The notes under the pieces were generated by a model. The model did not search any database, was not told the DNA's origin, and was given only the letters and a program-made list of their open reading frames with translations. Both the position numbers and the translations under genes were made by a program. DNA of 51,954 nt from GCA-2699445 sp032127075 (GTDB lineage: Bacteria > Actinomycetota > Actinomycetes > S36-B12 > GCA-2699445): positions 1-51,954 of the forward strand of contig JAQAZZ010000133.1 in NCBI GenBank assembly GCA_032127075.1, in the 5' to 3' direction. Below are positions 24,675 through 32,456 of the stretch, piece after piece. How positions within the stretch are numbered: the stretch's first letter is position 1; each line of letters opens with the position of its first letter.

Positions 24675-25544
24675 GTGCCACCCAAGATCCCCCAACTGCG
24701 CCATCGTTACCGAACGACTGGCGAAGCGGCAGCGGCAGCGTCCAGCCAGGCGGTGGCCGATGAGATTCGCAGCGGGGCGGGTGCAGCGGCCTTCTTCGAC
24801 ATCGACAACACGATCATGCGGGGCTCGAGCATGTTCCACTTCGCCCGCGGCGCGGCGTCGCAGGGACTGATCAAGGCCGGAGATATCGCCGGCTTCGCGT
24901 GGGCACAGCTGCGGTTCGCGATTCTCGGCGGCGAGGACATGGACGACATGGCCGAGGCGGTGGAGGCGGGACTGTCGTTCGTGCAGGGCCGCACGGTCGA
25001 TGAGATCGTCCAGCTCGGGCAGGACGTGTTCGACGACACGATGAGCGACAAGTTGTGGACCGGAACCCTCGCCCTGGCACAGCGCCATCTGGACGCCGGC
25101 GAACCGGTGTGGCTGGTCTCGGCGACTCCGGTGGAACTGGCACGCATCATCTCCGAGCGGCTGGGCTTCACCGGCGCTCTGGGCACGGTGTCCGAAGTCG
25201 CGGACAACAAGTACACCGGGCATCTCGCGGGCTATCCGCTGCATGGGGCGGCCAAGTCGGAGGCGGTGCGGGCACTGGCACGGCGCGAGGGCTACGTCCT
25301 TTCGGAATGCTGGGCCTATTCCGACTCCGCCAATGACTTGCCGCTGCTGGGCACCGTCGGCCACCCCGTGGCCGTCAATCCCGACAGCGATCTGAAGGAG
25401 CAGGCCCGGGACAACGGCTGGCCCATCTACAACTTCCGTGGCAAACGCGCCGCCAAACGAATCGGCATCCCCGCCGCCGCCGCCGCCGGACTTGCGGCGG
25501 CAGGTGCGGCGGTCGGGATCGCGGCGTCCCGCCGGCGGTCCTAG
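24675..25544 (+). CDS. HAD-IB family hydrolase (SerB1-like)
   Basis: 289 aa. Catalytic DxD is D42/D44 in FFDIDNTIM, motif II is LVSATP, and motif IV is AYSDSANDLPLL; a helical cap lies between. The C-terminus is a basic and Ala/Gly-rich helix (PAAAAAGLAAAGAAVGIAAS) that could associate with membranes. The family includes phosphoserine phosphatase-like and lysophosphatidic acid phosphatase-like proteins; in M. tuberculosis serB1 (Rv0505c) lies near acyltransferase Rv0502, as here. A lipid-phosphate role alongside the neighbouring acyltransferase is plausible but unproved. Confidence 0.9.
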   Translation: MPPKIPQLRHRYRTTGEAAAAASSQAVADEIRSGAGAAAFFDIDNTIMRGSSMFHFARGAASQGLIKAGDIAGFAWAQLRFAILGGEDMDDMAEAVEAGLSFVQGRTVDEIVQLGQDVFDDTMSDKLWTGTLALAQRHLDAGEPVWLVSATPVELARIISERLGFTGALGTVSEVADNKYTGHLAGYPLHGAAKSEAVRALARREGYVLSECWAYSDSANDLPLLGTVGHPVAVNPDSDLKEQARDNGWPIYNFRGKRAAKRIGIPAAAAAGLAAAGAAVGIAASRRRS

Positions 25545-25583
25545 GCCGAGCCGGGCTACGCCGAGCCGGGCGATGCCGAGCAG
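25545..25583. repeat. 15-bp tandem repeat (2.6 copies) between convergent genes
   Basis: Copies at 25545-25559, 25560-25574 and a partial 25575-25583 share GCCGAGCCGGGC. It begins directly after the TAG of the HAD gene and fills most of the 45 bases before the acyltransferase stop. Confidence 0.7.
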
Positions 25584-25589
25584 CGAGGC

Positions 25590-26675
25590 TCAGAGGAACA
25601 CGGAACGGCGCTGGACCAGCAGGCGGTACAACTGCTGCTGAATGGTCTCGCGCACCTGGTCGGTCAGGTTGAACACCAGCATGGGGTCGTCGGCGGATCC
25701 GGGCGGGAACTGGTCGGTCTCGATCGGCTCGCCGAACATGATGATCCACTTGCTCGGCAGCGGGATGAACCCCAACGGTCCCAGCCACGGGAATGTTGGT
25801 GTAATCGGGAAATAGGGCAGTCCGAGCAGCCGCGCCAACGTGCGGGCATCGCCCACCATGGGGTAGATCTCCTCCGCACCCACAATCGCGGTGGGGATGA
25901 TGGGCACGCCGGCTTCCAGCGCCGCGGCGACGAAACCGCCCCGGCCGAACCGCTGCAGCTTGTAGCGCTCGCTGAACGGCTTGCCGACCCCCTTGAAGCC
26001 TTCCGGCCAAACCCCCACGAGTTCGCCCTGCGTCAACAACCGCTTCGCGTCTGGGGCACACGCGAGTGTGGATCCGGATTTGCGGGCCAGTTCGCCCACG
26101 AAGGGGGTCTGGTACACCAGATCCGCGCCAAGCATCCGCAGATGGCGGCGGGCGGGATGGTGATCCAGCAGCGCCAACTGGGTCATGACGGAGTCCATGG
26201 GGATGGTCCCGGAGTGGTTGGCCACTACGAGTGCGCCCCCCGTGTCGGGCACGTTCTCCAGCCCACGGGTCTCCACCCGGAACCACTTCTCGTACAACGG
26301 CCGAAACGGCGCCATGAGGACGCGCTCCTGGAGTTCGGGATCAAAGCCGAACTCGTCCACCCCGTACTCCCCGGTCACCCTGCGGCGCATGAACGCGAGC
26401 GCGCCGGCGACCCGCTCGTCCCACGACGGCCGGTCGTAGCCCGCCCCCGGCAGCGGCTCGCGCTCCGGCTGGCCCGGTGTCGCCGCCCCGTCGTCGGAGC
26501 GGCGCCGGGGCCGGGGCGTCCGATGCGATGCCGGGCGTGAGCGGCCGGAGGTGGTGGATGCAGCAGCCTGTGGATCGGTCGCCCCGGGGACGGGCCGCTT
26601 GCCGGGCTTCGGCGTTCGCGCGGCAGCCCGGGGGCTGTCGTCCCCGCCGATCGGGATGATTCGGGCGTCAGGCAC
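25590..26675 (-). CDS. PlsC-type lysophospholipid acyltransferase
   Basis: 361 aa. Residues 1-75 are a disordered Pro/Arg/Ser-rich leader; the acyltransferase domain has the catalytic NHSGTIPMD (H154, D161), the acceptor motif GVWPEGFKGVGK and PIIPTAIVGAEEIYP. It resembles M. tuberculosis Rv0502, which acts near the SDR gene upstream as here. It should acylate a lysophospholipid or glycolipid at the membrane. The GTG start has GGAGGT five bases upstream and overlaps the SDR stop; a GTG four codons earlier lies inside that ribosome site and is less likely. Confidence 0.9.
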   Translation of the reverse strand: MPDARIIPIGGDDSPRAAARTPKPGKRPVPGATDPQAAASTTSGRSRPASHRTPRPRRRSDDGAATPGQPEREPLPGAGYDRPSWDERVAGALAFMRRRVTGEYGVDEFGFDPELQERVLMAPFRPLYEKWFRVETRGLENVPDTGGALVVANHSGTIPMDSVMTQLALLDHHPARRHLRMLGADLVYQTPFVGELARKSGSTLACAPDAKRLLTQGELVGVWPEGFKGVGKPFSERYKLQRFGRGGFVAAALEAGVPIIPTAIVGAEEIYPMVGDARTLARLLGLPYFPITPTFPWLGPLGFIPLPSKWIIMFGEPIETDQFPPGSADDPMLVFNLTDQVRETIQQQLYRLLVQRRSVFL

Positions 26676-27699
26676 GGCTACCTCCACTTGTCAGCAACGA
26701 GGCGAGAGCGTTCTCGGCTGCCGATGCGCGCTGGGGCGACAGCAGCGAGTTCAGCCCGTGCGCTTCGACGAACGTCATGAACGCCTCTTCAGCGGTGTAT
26801 CGGGGCTCGAATTTCAACACTTCCCGCATTCGTGTGGTGTCGATGCCGCGGCCGTAGGTGAGGAACCTGACCTGCTCAGGGCTGAAATCGGCCAACCCGG
26901 TCTTGATCATCGCCCGACCGGTCAACTGGACCAGCGGCGGCAGCAGCGGGAAGGGGATCCTGCCCGCCAACCGGATCGCCTGGGACAGCAGCAGGATGCC
27001 GTCGCCGGCGACGTTGAACAGCCCCGGCTTGTCCGCGATCGTGGCGTCATGGATCGCACGGAGGCCGTCGTCCTCATGGATGAACTGGAGCCGCGCGTCG
27101 TATCCCATGACCACCGGCACCAGTGGCAGGCTGAAGTAGGAGGTCATGGCAGTACTCACCGTCGGGCCGATGAAGTTGGCGAAACGAAGCGTTGTGACCG
27201 TGACATCCGGGCGGCGGCGGGCGAAACCGCGCACGTAGGCCTCGACCTCCACCGAGTCCTTGGCCCAGCCGGAAGACGGCGAGTGGTTGGGCTCGATGGC
27301 CTCGGTGAACATCGCCGGATCCCGCGGTCCGGCGCCGTACACCGACGATGTTGATTTCACGACGAGCCGCTGCACGCTGGGTGACTTCTGGCATGCGGCC
27401 AGCAGCTGCATGGTCCCGATGACGTTGATCTCCTTCATCGACATGCGCCCACCGGCCTGCAGCGGCGTTGCGATGACCCCCATGTGCACCACGGAGTCGA
27501 CCCCCGCGGCGTTGATCACCTTGGCGATGATGGGGTTGCGGATGTCGGCGCGGACGAATTCCGCGCGGCCGATATCCCCGCGCGGCGGGATGACATCGAC
27601 GCCGATCACCCGGTCCACGCCCGGATCGTCGGTCAGGAGCTGCGCCATGCGACCGCCCAGGTACCGCGAAACACCGGTGACCAGAACAACCTGGCCCAT
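26668..27699 (-). CDS. extended SDR-type NAD(P) sugar epimerase/dehydratase-like protein
   Basis: 343 aa Rossmann protein, like M. tuberculosis Rv0501. The N-terminal VLVTGVSRYLGG replaces the usual GxxGxxG with Val-Ser-Arg, the acidic NAD site is VIGVDVIPP, and STSSVYG is present. The catalytic YxxxK is not evident: the segment where close relatives have GYAKDS reads GWAKDS. It may therefore be a binding or regulatory protein rather than a standard epimerase. The ATG has GGAGG seven bases upstream. It is coupled to the acyltransferase and follows bS22. Confidence 0.88.
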   Translation of the reverse strand: MGQVVLVTGVSRYLGGRMAQLLTDDPGVDRVIGVDVIPPRGDIGRAEFVRADIRNPIIAKVINAAGVDSVVHMGVIATPLQAGGRMSMKEINVIGTMQLLAACQKSPSVQRLVVKSTSSVYGAGPRDPAMFTEAIEPNHSPSSGWAKDSVEVEAYVRGFARRRPDVTVTTLRFANFIGPTVSTAMTSYFSLPLVPVVMGYDARLQFIHEDDGLRAIHDATIADKPGLFNVAGDGILLLSQAIRLAGRIPFPLLPPLVQLTGRAMIKTGLADFSPEQVRFLTYGRGIDTTRMREVLKFEPRYTAEEAFMTFVEAHGLNSLLSPQRASAAENALASLLTSGGSRA

Positions 27700-27732
27700 G
27701 GCGGCCTCCTCCCTACCCCCGAAGGTTGCCGA

Positions 27733-27831
27733 TCACTTCTTGTTCCGGCGCTGCACCCGCGTCCGCTTGAGCAGTTTGCGGTGCTTCTTCTTCGCCATCC
27801 GCTTGCGGCGCTTCTTGACAACGGAGCCCAT
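27733..27831 (-). CDS. small ribosomal subunit protein bS22 (AURKAIP1/COX24 type)
   Basis: 32 aa, almost entirely Lys/Arg: MGSVVKKRRKRMAKKK, then HRKLLKRTRVQRRNKK. This is the actinobacterial bS22 protein found near the decoding centre of mycobacterial small subunits, encoded at the same place (Rv0500B, before Rv0501). It is short enough to be missed by gene callers. GAGGT lies eight bases before the ATG. Its leader contains a 6-bp hairpin. Confidence 0.93.
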   Translation of the reverse strand: MGSVVKKRRKRMAKKKHRKLLKRTRVQRRNKK

Positions 27832-28077
27832 GCATCAACCTCACTCGATGACTGACCGCCGAACGGCGGCAATGCGAAAGGGACGCTGTGAACATCCCGA
27901 TGACCTCAAGAGTACTGCCACCGGGCGCCGGCTCCCGAATCCCGGCCGCGCCGCCCGCAGGATTTGCGGTGTGACCTTCGCAATACCCATCGCCGCGCTT
28001 CCCGGCTGCGCTCCGCCGCCGCACCCCTCGGCTGCACTCCCGGTCCGTGTCAACGGTTCGGTTGATAGCGTCGGGGG
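27832..28077. other. divergent intergenic region bS22 / F420-reductase-like gene
   Basis: 246 bases with no coding signal. It contains a perfect hairpin at 27856-27869 (CCGCCG, two bases, CGGCGG) in the bS22 leader, about 25 bases before its ATG, and the leaderless promoter of the rightward gene at the far end. The helix-turn-helix gene that precedes bS22 in M. tuberculosis (Rv0500A) is absent. Confidence 0.5.
28066..28071 (+). promoter_or_regulatory. extended -10, leaderless start of F420-reductase-like gene
   Basis: TGA then TAGCGT, six bases (CGGGGG), then GTG at 28078. Confidence 0.5.
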
Positions 28078-28752
28078 GTGAAGATCGCCGTGATCGGGAC
28101 CGGCGCCGTGGGCAGAGCCCTCGCCGGTCGCCTCAATGAGTTGGAACACGATGTTGCCATCGGCACCCGCGACGTCTCCGCGACCCACGCGCGGATGGAT
28201 TCCGACGGCGGGGTGTCTTTTGCCGATTGGCTTGCGGGACATCCAGGGTTGGCCCTCATGGACCTTCCCGGTGCGGGCAGATTCGGGGATGTGATCGTCA
28301 ACGCCACGAACGGGGCGGCGGCCATCGAGGCTCTCGTCGCGGTAGGTGTGGACAATCTGGCGGGGAAGGTGGTCATCGATGTGACCAACCCGCTGGACTT
28401 CTCCCAGGGATTCCCGCCCACGCTGCTGGTCAAGGACAACGACTCTCTCGCCGAAGAAGTCCAGCGCGCCTTCCCGCGCGCCCGGGTGGTCAAGACGCTG
28501 AACACGGTCACCGCCGACGTCATGGTCCGCCCCGAGACCGTCGGCGGAGGCGCGTCCTCGCTGTTCATGTCGGGAAACGACCCGGCGGCGAAGTCCATCG
28601 TCGCCGATCTGTTGAGCGAGTTGGGGTGGCGCGATGTGATCGACCTCGGCGACATCAGTACCGCCCGGGGACCGGAGATGTACCTGCCCCTTTGGTTGCG
28701 CGTGATGGGCTCTTTGGGGACGGCGATGTTCAACATCACAGTCGAACGGTGA
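28078..28752 (+). CDS. NADPH-dependent F420 reductase-like dinucleotide-binding protein
   Basis: 224 aa Rossmann protein. The glycine loop GTGAVG (7-12) is followed by IGTRD, whose Arg would bind the 2'-phosphate of NADPH. VIVNATNG, VIDVTNPLDF and VKTLNTV match the NADP-oxidoreductase, coenzyme F420-dependent family (predicted dinucleotide-binding enzymes). Whether F420 is the partner is not shown by sequence. GTG start, monocistronic, converging on acuC. Confidence 0.85.
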   Translation: MKIAVIGTGAVGRALAGRLNELEHDVAIGTRDVSATHARMDSDGGVSFADWLAGHPGLALMDLPGAGRFGDVIVNATNGAAAIEALVAVGVDNLAGKVVIDVTNPLDFSQGFPPTLLVKDNDSLAEEVQRAFPRARVVKTLNTVTADVMVRPETVGGGASSLFMSGNDPAAKSIVADLLSELGWRDVIDLGDISTARGPEMYLPLWLRVMGSLGTAMFNITVER

Positions 28753-28755
28753 CGG

Positions 28756-28784
28756 CAGCGGGACTCGCCGGTCCGAACCCGCTG
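28756..28784. terminator. inverted repeat between convergent genes
   Basis: CAGCGGG (28756-28762) pairs with CCCGCTG (28778-28784); the right arm is the start of a 19-bp repeat array and recurs, so alternative pairings exist. A weak terminator candidate without a U-tract. Confidence 0.3.
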
Positions 28785-28824
28785 GGCCGGTCCGAACCCG
28801 CTGGGCCGGTCAGAACCCGCTGAA
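28768..28824. repeat. three tandem 19-bp repeats across the acuC stop codon
   Basis: Copies at 28768-28786, 28787-28805 and 28806-28824. The first two are identical (core CCGGTCCGAACCCGCTGGG); the third differs at three positions and contains the acuC stop and last codons. The end of the gene appears to have been duplicated into its 3' untranslated region. Confidence 0.85.
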
Positions 28825-30006
28825 GCTGTCCGCTGCCAGGCCCAGGTAGGGGAACACCGCCCGCCGAGTGGCCACAACCGCCGCATCCAGCGGATCTGCG
28901 GGGTTGTAGCCGAGGCTCCAATTCTTCGGCCACGGCTCGTATCCGTCGGTCATGGTTGCTGGGGCGTCCCGACCGAAGATCTCGGCGGCGTGGTCGCGCC
29001 AGCCCTGGGGGATGGCGGTTGCCGGCGGGACCGGATGGCCCGTCGCCTCGGCGAACAGATGGGTCCACGCACGGGGCACGACGTTCAGCCATTCGTAGCC
29101 GCCACCGCCAGTGGCGACCCAGTTGCCGGCCGCGTAGCGGTGGGACCACCGATGAATGGCCTCGGCGGCCATCCGCTGTCCGTCCAGCGACACCGCGAGG
29201 TTGGCCAACGGATCCTCGAAGTGGGTGTCACAGCCGTGCTGCGACACGAGGAATTCAGGCCGGAACTCCTGCAGGATGTCTGGCACGACCGCGTGCAGCG
29301 CCCGCAACCACCCTTGATCACCGGTTCCCGCCGGCACCGCGATGTTGATCGCCGTGCCCAGCGCGCGGGGACCTCCGATCTCGCCGGGCCAACCTGTGCC
29401 GGGGAACAGTGTCAACGGGCTCTCGTGCAGGGAGATGGTCAAGACCCGCGGATCGTCCCAGAACGCCGCCTGCACACCGTCGCCATGGTGGACGTCCACA
29501 TCGACGTAGGCGATCCGGGGCACACCCTGGTCCAGGAGCCATTGGATCGCCACGGCGAGATCGTTGTAGACGCAGAACCCCGACGAACGGTCGGGCATGG
29601 CGTGGTGCAGTCCGCCGGCGATGTTGACCGCGTGGGAGGTCCTGCCGTGATACACCGACTGGGCGGCCCGCAGGGTTGCGCCGCATACTCGTGCTGCTGC
29701 CCGGTGCATGTCGGGGAACACCGGGGTGTCCGACGTGCCCAGACCGTGGTGGAGGTCGCTGAAGGCAAGGTCGTCCGCACCCCGCTTCACCGCCGAGACC
29801 AGGGCCGGAGTGTGAACCCGCAGCAGCAGTTCATCGGACACGACCGGGACGTCGGCGATGACTTCCACACCTTCGGACTCGAGCAGGCCGCAAGCCCGGA
29901 TGAGGTCCATCGCCAGTTGGACCCGGATGGGACTGAGGGGGTGTTGGGGACCGAAGTCGTAGTCGGCCAGGTCAGCCGTCCACGGGATGGCAGCCGAGTG
30001 TTCCAC
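28810..30006 (-). CDS. acuC: acetoin utilization protein AcuC-like (class II histone deacetylase family)
   Basis: 398 aa zinc-dependent deacetylase. The zinc site is in YVDVDVHHGDGVQ (Asp and His) and GCDTHFEDPLANL (Asp), the active-site His pair is GGLHHAM, and the Tyr loop is GGGGYEW. AcuC removes acetyl groups from acetyl-CoA synthetase in Bacillus; actinobacterial members are also predicted protein or polyamine deacetylases. The GTG starts one base after the proC stop, so it is the last gene of the ppx-to-acuC chain. Its stop lies inside a tandem repeat. Confidence 0.92.
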   Translation of the reverse strand: MEHSAAIPWTADLADYDFGPQHPLSPIRVQLAMDLIRACGLLESEGVEVIADVPVVSDELLLRVHTPALVSAVKRGADDLAFSDLHHGLGTSDTPVFPDMHRAAARVCGATLRAAQSVYHGRTSHAVNIAGGLHHAMPDRSSGFCVYNDLAVAIQWLLDQGVPRIAYVDVDVHHGDGVQAAFWDDPRVLTISLHESPLTLFPGTGWPGEIGGPRALGTAINIAVPAGTGDQGWLRALHAVVPDILQEFRPEFLVSQHGCDTHFEDPLANLAVSLDGQRMAAEAIHRWSHRYAAGNWVATGGGGYEWLNVVPRAWTHLFAEATGHPVPPATAIPQGWRDHAAEIFGRDAPATMTDGYEPWPKNWSLGYNPADPLDAAVVATRRAVFPYLGLAADSFSGF

Positions 30007-30007
30007 C

Positions 30008-30805
30008 TCAGCCGCCCAACTCCTGGGAGCGGTCCCTCGCGGCCGCGAGAGCCGACAGGAACGCCGCACGGACCCCGTGGTTCTCCAACTGCCGCAGCGC
30101 GGCCGCCGTGGTCCCCGCCGGACTGGTGACCTGCTCCCGAAGCACTGCGGGGTGCTCGCCGGTCTCGCGGATCATCTTCGCCGACCCGTAGGCGGTTTGG
30201 ACGGCCAGTTCCGTCGCCGTCGCCCGCGGCAGCCCGAGATGAACACCCGCCTCGATCATGGACTCGATCACAAAGAACACATAGGCCGGCCCACTGCCCG
30301 AGATGGCCGTGACCGCGTCCTGCTGTTTCTCTGGGACCCGCACGACCCGGCCGACCGAACGGAGCAGGCTCTCGGCTTCGACGAGATGCTCCTCATCGCA
30401 CGACGAACCCGGCGAGATCGCCGCCATACCCTCGTCCACCAGTGCCGGAGTGTTCGGCATCACTCGCACGACTGCGACCCCGCGGGCCAGCCGGGACTCG
30501 AGGAACTCGGTGGTGATGCCGGCGGCCAGCGACACCACCAGCGAACCCCCCCGGAGATGGTCTCGGATCTGGTTCAGCACCCCACCCATGTCCTGGGGCT
30601 TGACCACGAGGACCAGCGTGTCCGCCAGAGCCGCGGCCTCGGTGTTGCCGAGCACCTTGACCCCGTAGCGTTCGGTGAGCTCCGCGGCCCTGTCCTCACG
30701 CCGCTCCGCTACTACCAGATCCTCGGCCCGGCGGCCGGCGCGCAGCAGGCCGGACAGCAGCGTCTCGCCCATGACTCCGGCACCGATGATCGCGACCGTG
30801 CCCAC
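30008..30805 (-). CDS. proC: pyrroline-5-carboxylate reductase
   Basis: 265 aa, last step of proline synthesis (P5C to proline with NAD(P)H). The cofactor loop is AIIGAGVMGE (6-15), then VVKPQDM, LAAGITTEFLE, VRVMPNTPALVDEG and the C-terminal ProC signature in GLPRATATELAVQTAYGSAKMI and VTSPAGTTAAAL. The GTG has GGGAGG five bases upstream. It lies 26 bases after proline dehydrogenase, the enzyme that feeds P5C formation in the opposite direction. Confidence 0.96.
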   Translation of the reverse strand: MGTVAIIGAGVMGETLLSGLLRAGRRAEDLVVAERREDRAAELTERYGVKVLGNTEAAALADTLVLVVKPQDMGGVLNQIRDHLRGGSLVVSLAAGITTEFLESRLARGVAVVRVMPNTPALVDEGMAAISPGSSCDEEHLVEAESLLRSVGRVVRVPEKQQDAVTAISGSGPAYVFFVIESMIEAGVHLGLPRATATELAVQTAYGSAKMIRETGEHPAVLREQVTSPAGTTAAALRQLENHGVRAAFLSALAAARDRSQELGG

Positions 30806-30831
30806 CGGGCCTCCCTCTCGGCCTCGGCCGA

Positions 30832-31761
30832 CTACTTCTTGGACGACAGCGACTTCAGGAACAGCCCCATGTTCGCGGGCTTCTCCGCCATCCTGCGGAC
30901 CATGTAGCCGTACCAGTCCTCACCGTAGGGGATGTACACGCGCATCTTCTCACCCTGGTCGGCGAGCCGCTGCTGCTCGTCGGGCCGCACGCCGTACAGC
31001 ATCTGGTGTTCGTAGGAACCCTTGGGGCGGTCGTTGTGCACGGCCAGCGCCTGGGCGATCTCGACCAGCCGGGGGTCGTGCGACGCGATCATCGGATAGC
31101 CGTCACCGGCGAACAGGATCTTCATGCAGCGCACGAAGGCGAGATCGACGTCGTGCTTGGACTGGTACGCCACGGACTCCGGTTCCTTGTAGGCCCCCTT
31201 GCACAGCCGCACGCGGGAGCCCTCGTAGGCCAAGTCCTTGCAGTCGCCCTCGGTCCGATAGAGGTAGGCCTGCACCACAGCGCCGGTGTTCGGGAAGTCC
31301 TTGCGAAGTTCCTGCAGGATCTCCAGCGTCGAGTCCGTCGTTGTGTGGTCCTCCATGTCGAGGGTCACCGTGGTGCCGTAGGACTGCGCCCGCTCGCAGA
31401 TCTCGCGCGCGAAACCCAGGGCGATCTTCTCGCCGTCCCCGCCCAGCGCCTGCCCGACGGCCGACAACTTCACCGACACCTCCGCCTCGCCGGTTAGACC
31501 GTTGGCGTGCAGGGCATCGAGCAGTGACAGGTAGTCCGAGCGCGTCCGCTCCGCCTGCGCGAGCTCCAAGACGTCCTCGCCGAGCCGGTCGATAGTCACC
31601 AGGCGGCCAGTCGCAGTTGTGTCGGCGGTCGCCGCGACGGCTTCGGGGATGAGTTCCCCCGCAACGAACCGGTGCACCACCTGGCGCGTCACCGGCATCG
31701 AGACCGATAGGTCCCGGATCCTCTCGTTGCGCGAAACAGTCAGCAGCGCTTGCCGGATCAC
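30832..31761 (-). CDS. putB: proline dehydrogenase (monofunctional)
   Basis: 309 aa FAD-dependent TIM-barrel enzyme oxidising proline to P5C. Motifs: EVSVKLSAVG, TLDMEDHTT, QAYLYRTEGDC, RVRLCKGAYKEPE (substrate and FAD binding), MIASHDPRLVE and YEHQMLYGV. A P5C dehydrogenase domain is absent, so that activity would have to be encoded elsewhere. The GTG is preceded by AAGGAGG. It is in the chain between the TetR gene (91 bases) and proC, which may mean separate regulation at the 91-base gap. Confidence 0.95.
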   Translation of the reverse strand: MIRQALLTVSRNERIRDLSVSMPVTRQVVHRFVAGELIPEAVAATADTTATGRLVTIDRLGEDVLELAQAERTRSDYLSLLDALHANGLTGEAEVSVKLSAVGQALGGDGEKIALGFAREICERAQSYGTTVTLDMEDHTTTDSTLEILQELRKDFPNTGAVVQAYLYRTEGDCKDLAYEGSRVRLCKGAYKEPESVAYQSKHDVDLAFVRCMKILFAGDGYPMIASHDPRLVEIAQALAVHNDRPKGSYEHQMLYGVRPDEQQRLADQGEKMRVYIPYGEDWYGYMVRRMAEKPANMGLFLKSLSSKK

Positions 31762-31852
31762 AGTGCCTCCTTGAGATGACAACGACCTCGAAGGTCCCGA
31801 TTGGAAGGCTAGTGCCTACCCGTCCCCCACGCAGCGCATCGGTGCCGCGGCC

Positions 31853-32452
31853 TCAGTCCCCGTTGCGAGCAGGCCTCGAGGCAGGTACGGGCTTGTTCGG
31901 ATCCAGCAGATCCTGGATGAGCGGAGCGTAGATGCGGACCACATCGTCCTCGGATGCGGATGCCAACGGCTCGAGCCGGATCACGTAGCGGGTCGCCGCC
32001 AGCCCCATCAGGTGGCTGGAAATCAGTGCCGCGCGCATCCGCGCATCGGGGATGCCCACCACCGACGCCACCCGGTCGACCACCGACTCCTCGAGGAACT
32101 CGCGCAGCGACTGGGCGGCCTTGCCGGCCGAGGAACCGGCCTGGAAGAGGTCGACGAGCTGCTGCCGGGTGTTGTCGTCCTTCAGAACGTCGAAAGTGCC
32201 CCGGACCAACCGTTCCCCCATGCCGTCCAGGCCGGGAGACAGCAACTCCGGCACGGCGCGGGAAGGATCGAAGGGCAGCCGCATCGCCGACGCGAACATC
32301 TGCTCCTTGTTGTCGTAGTACCTGCGCGCCACCGAGGGGGCGACTCCCGCCGCAGCGGCCACCCCGCGCATCGTGGTTCGCGCGTACCCCCGGGAGTGGA
32401 AAGCGACACGTGCCGCGTCGAGCAGGGCATCAGCTACTTCGTCGGCGGCCAC
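31853..32452 (-). CDS. TetR-family transcriptional regulator
   Basis: 199 aa. N-terminal helix-turn-helix at about 8-52 (LLDAARVAFHSRGYARTTMRGVAAAAGVAPSVARRYYDNKEQMF); the rest is the ligand/dimer domain with a C-terminal TetR_C segment (LMGLAATRYVIRLEPLA). The GTG follows the TIM-barrel gene stop by four bases and has no own ribosome site, so translation is probably coupled. It is a candidate autoregulator of the operon or of the proline genes after it; no operator is apparent. Confidence 0.9.
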   Translation of the reverse strand: MAADEVADALLDAARVAFHSRGYARTTMRGVAAAAGVAPSVARRYYDNKEQMFASAMRLPFDPSRAVPELLSPGLDGMGERLVRGTFDVLKDDNTRQQLVDLFQAGSSAGKAAQSLREFLEESVVDRVASVVGIPDARMRAALISSHLMGLAATRYVIRLEPLASASEDDVVRIYAPLIQDLLDPNKPVPASRPARNGD

Positions 32453-32456
32453 GGGT

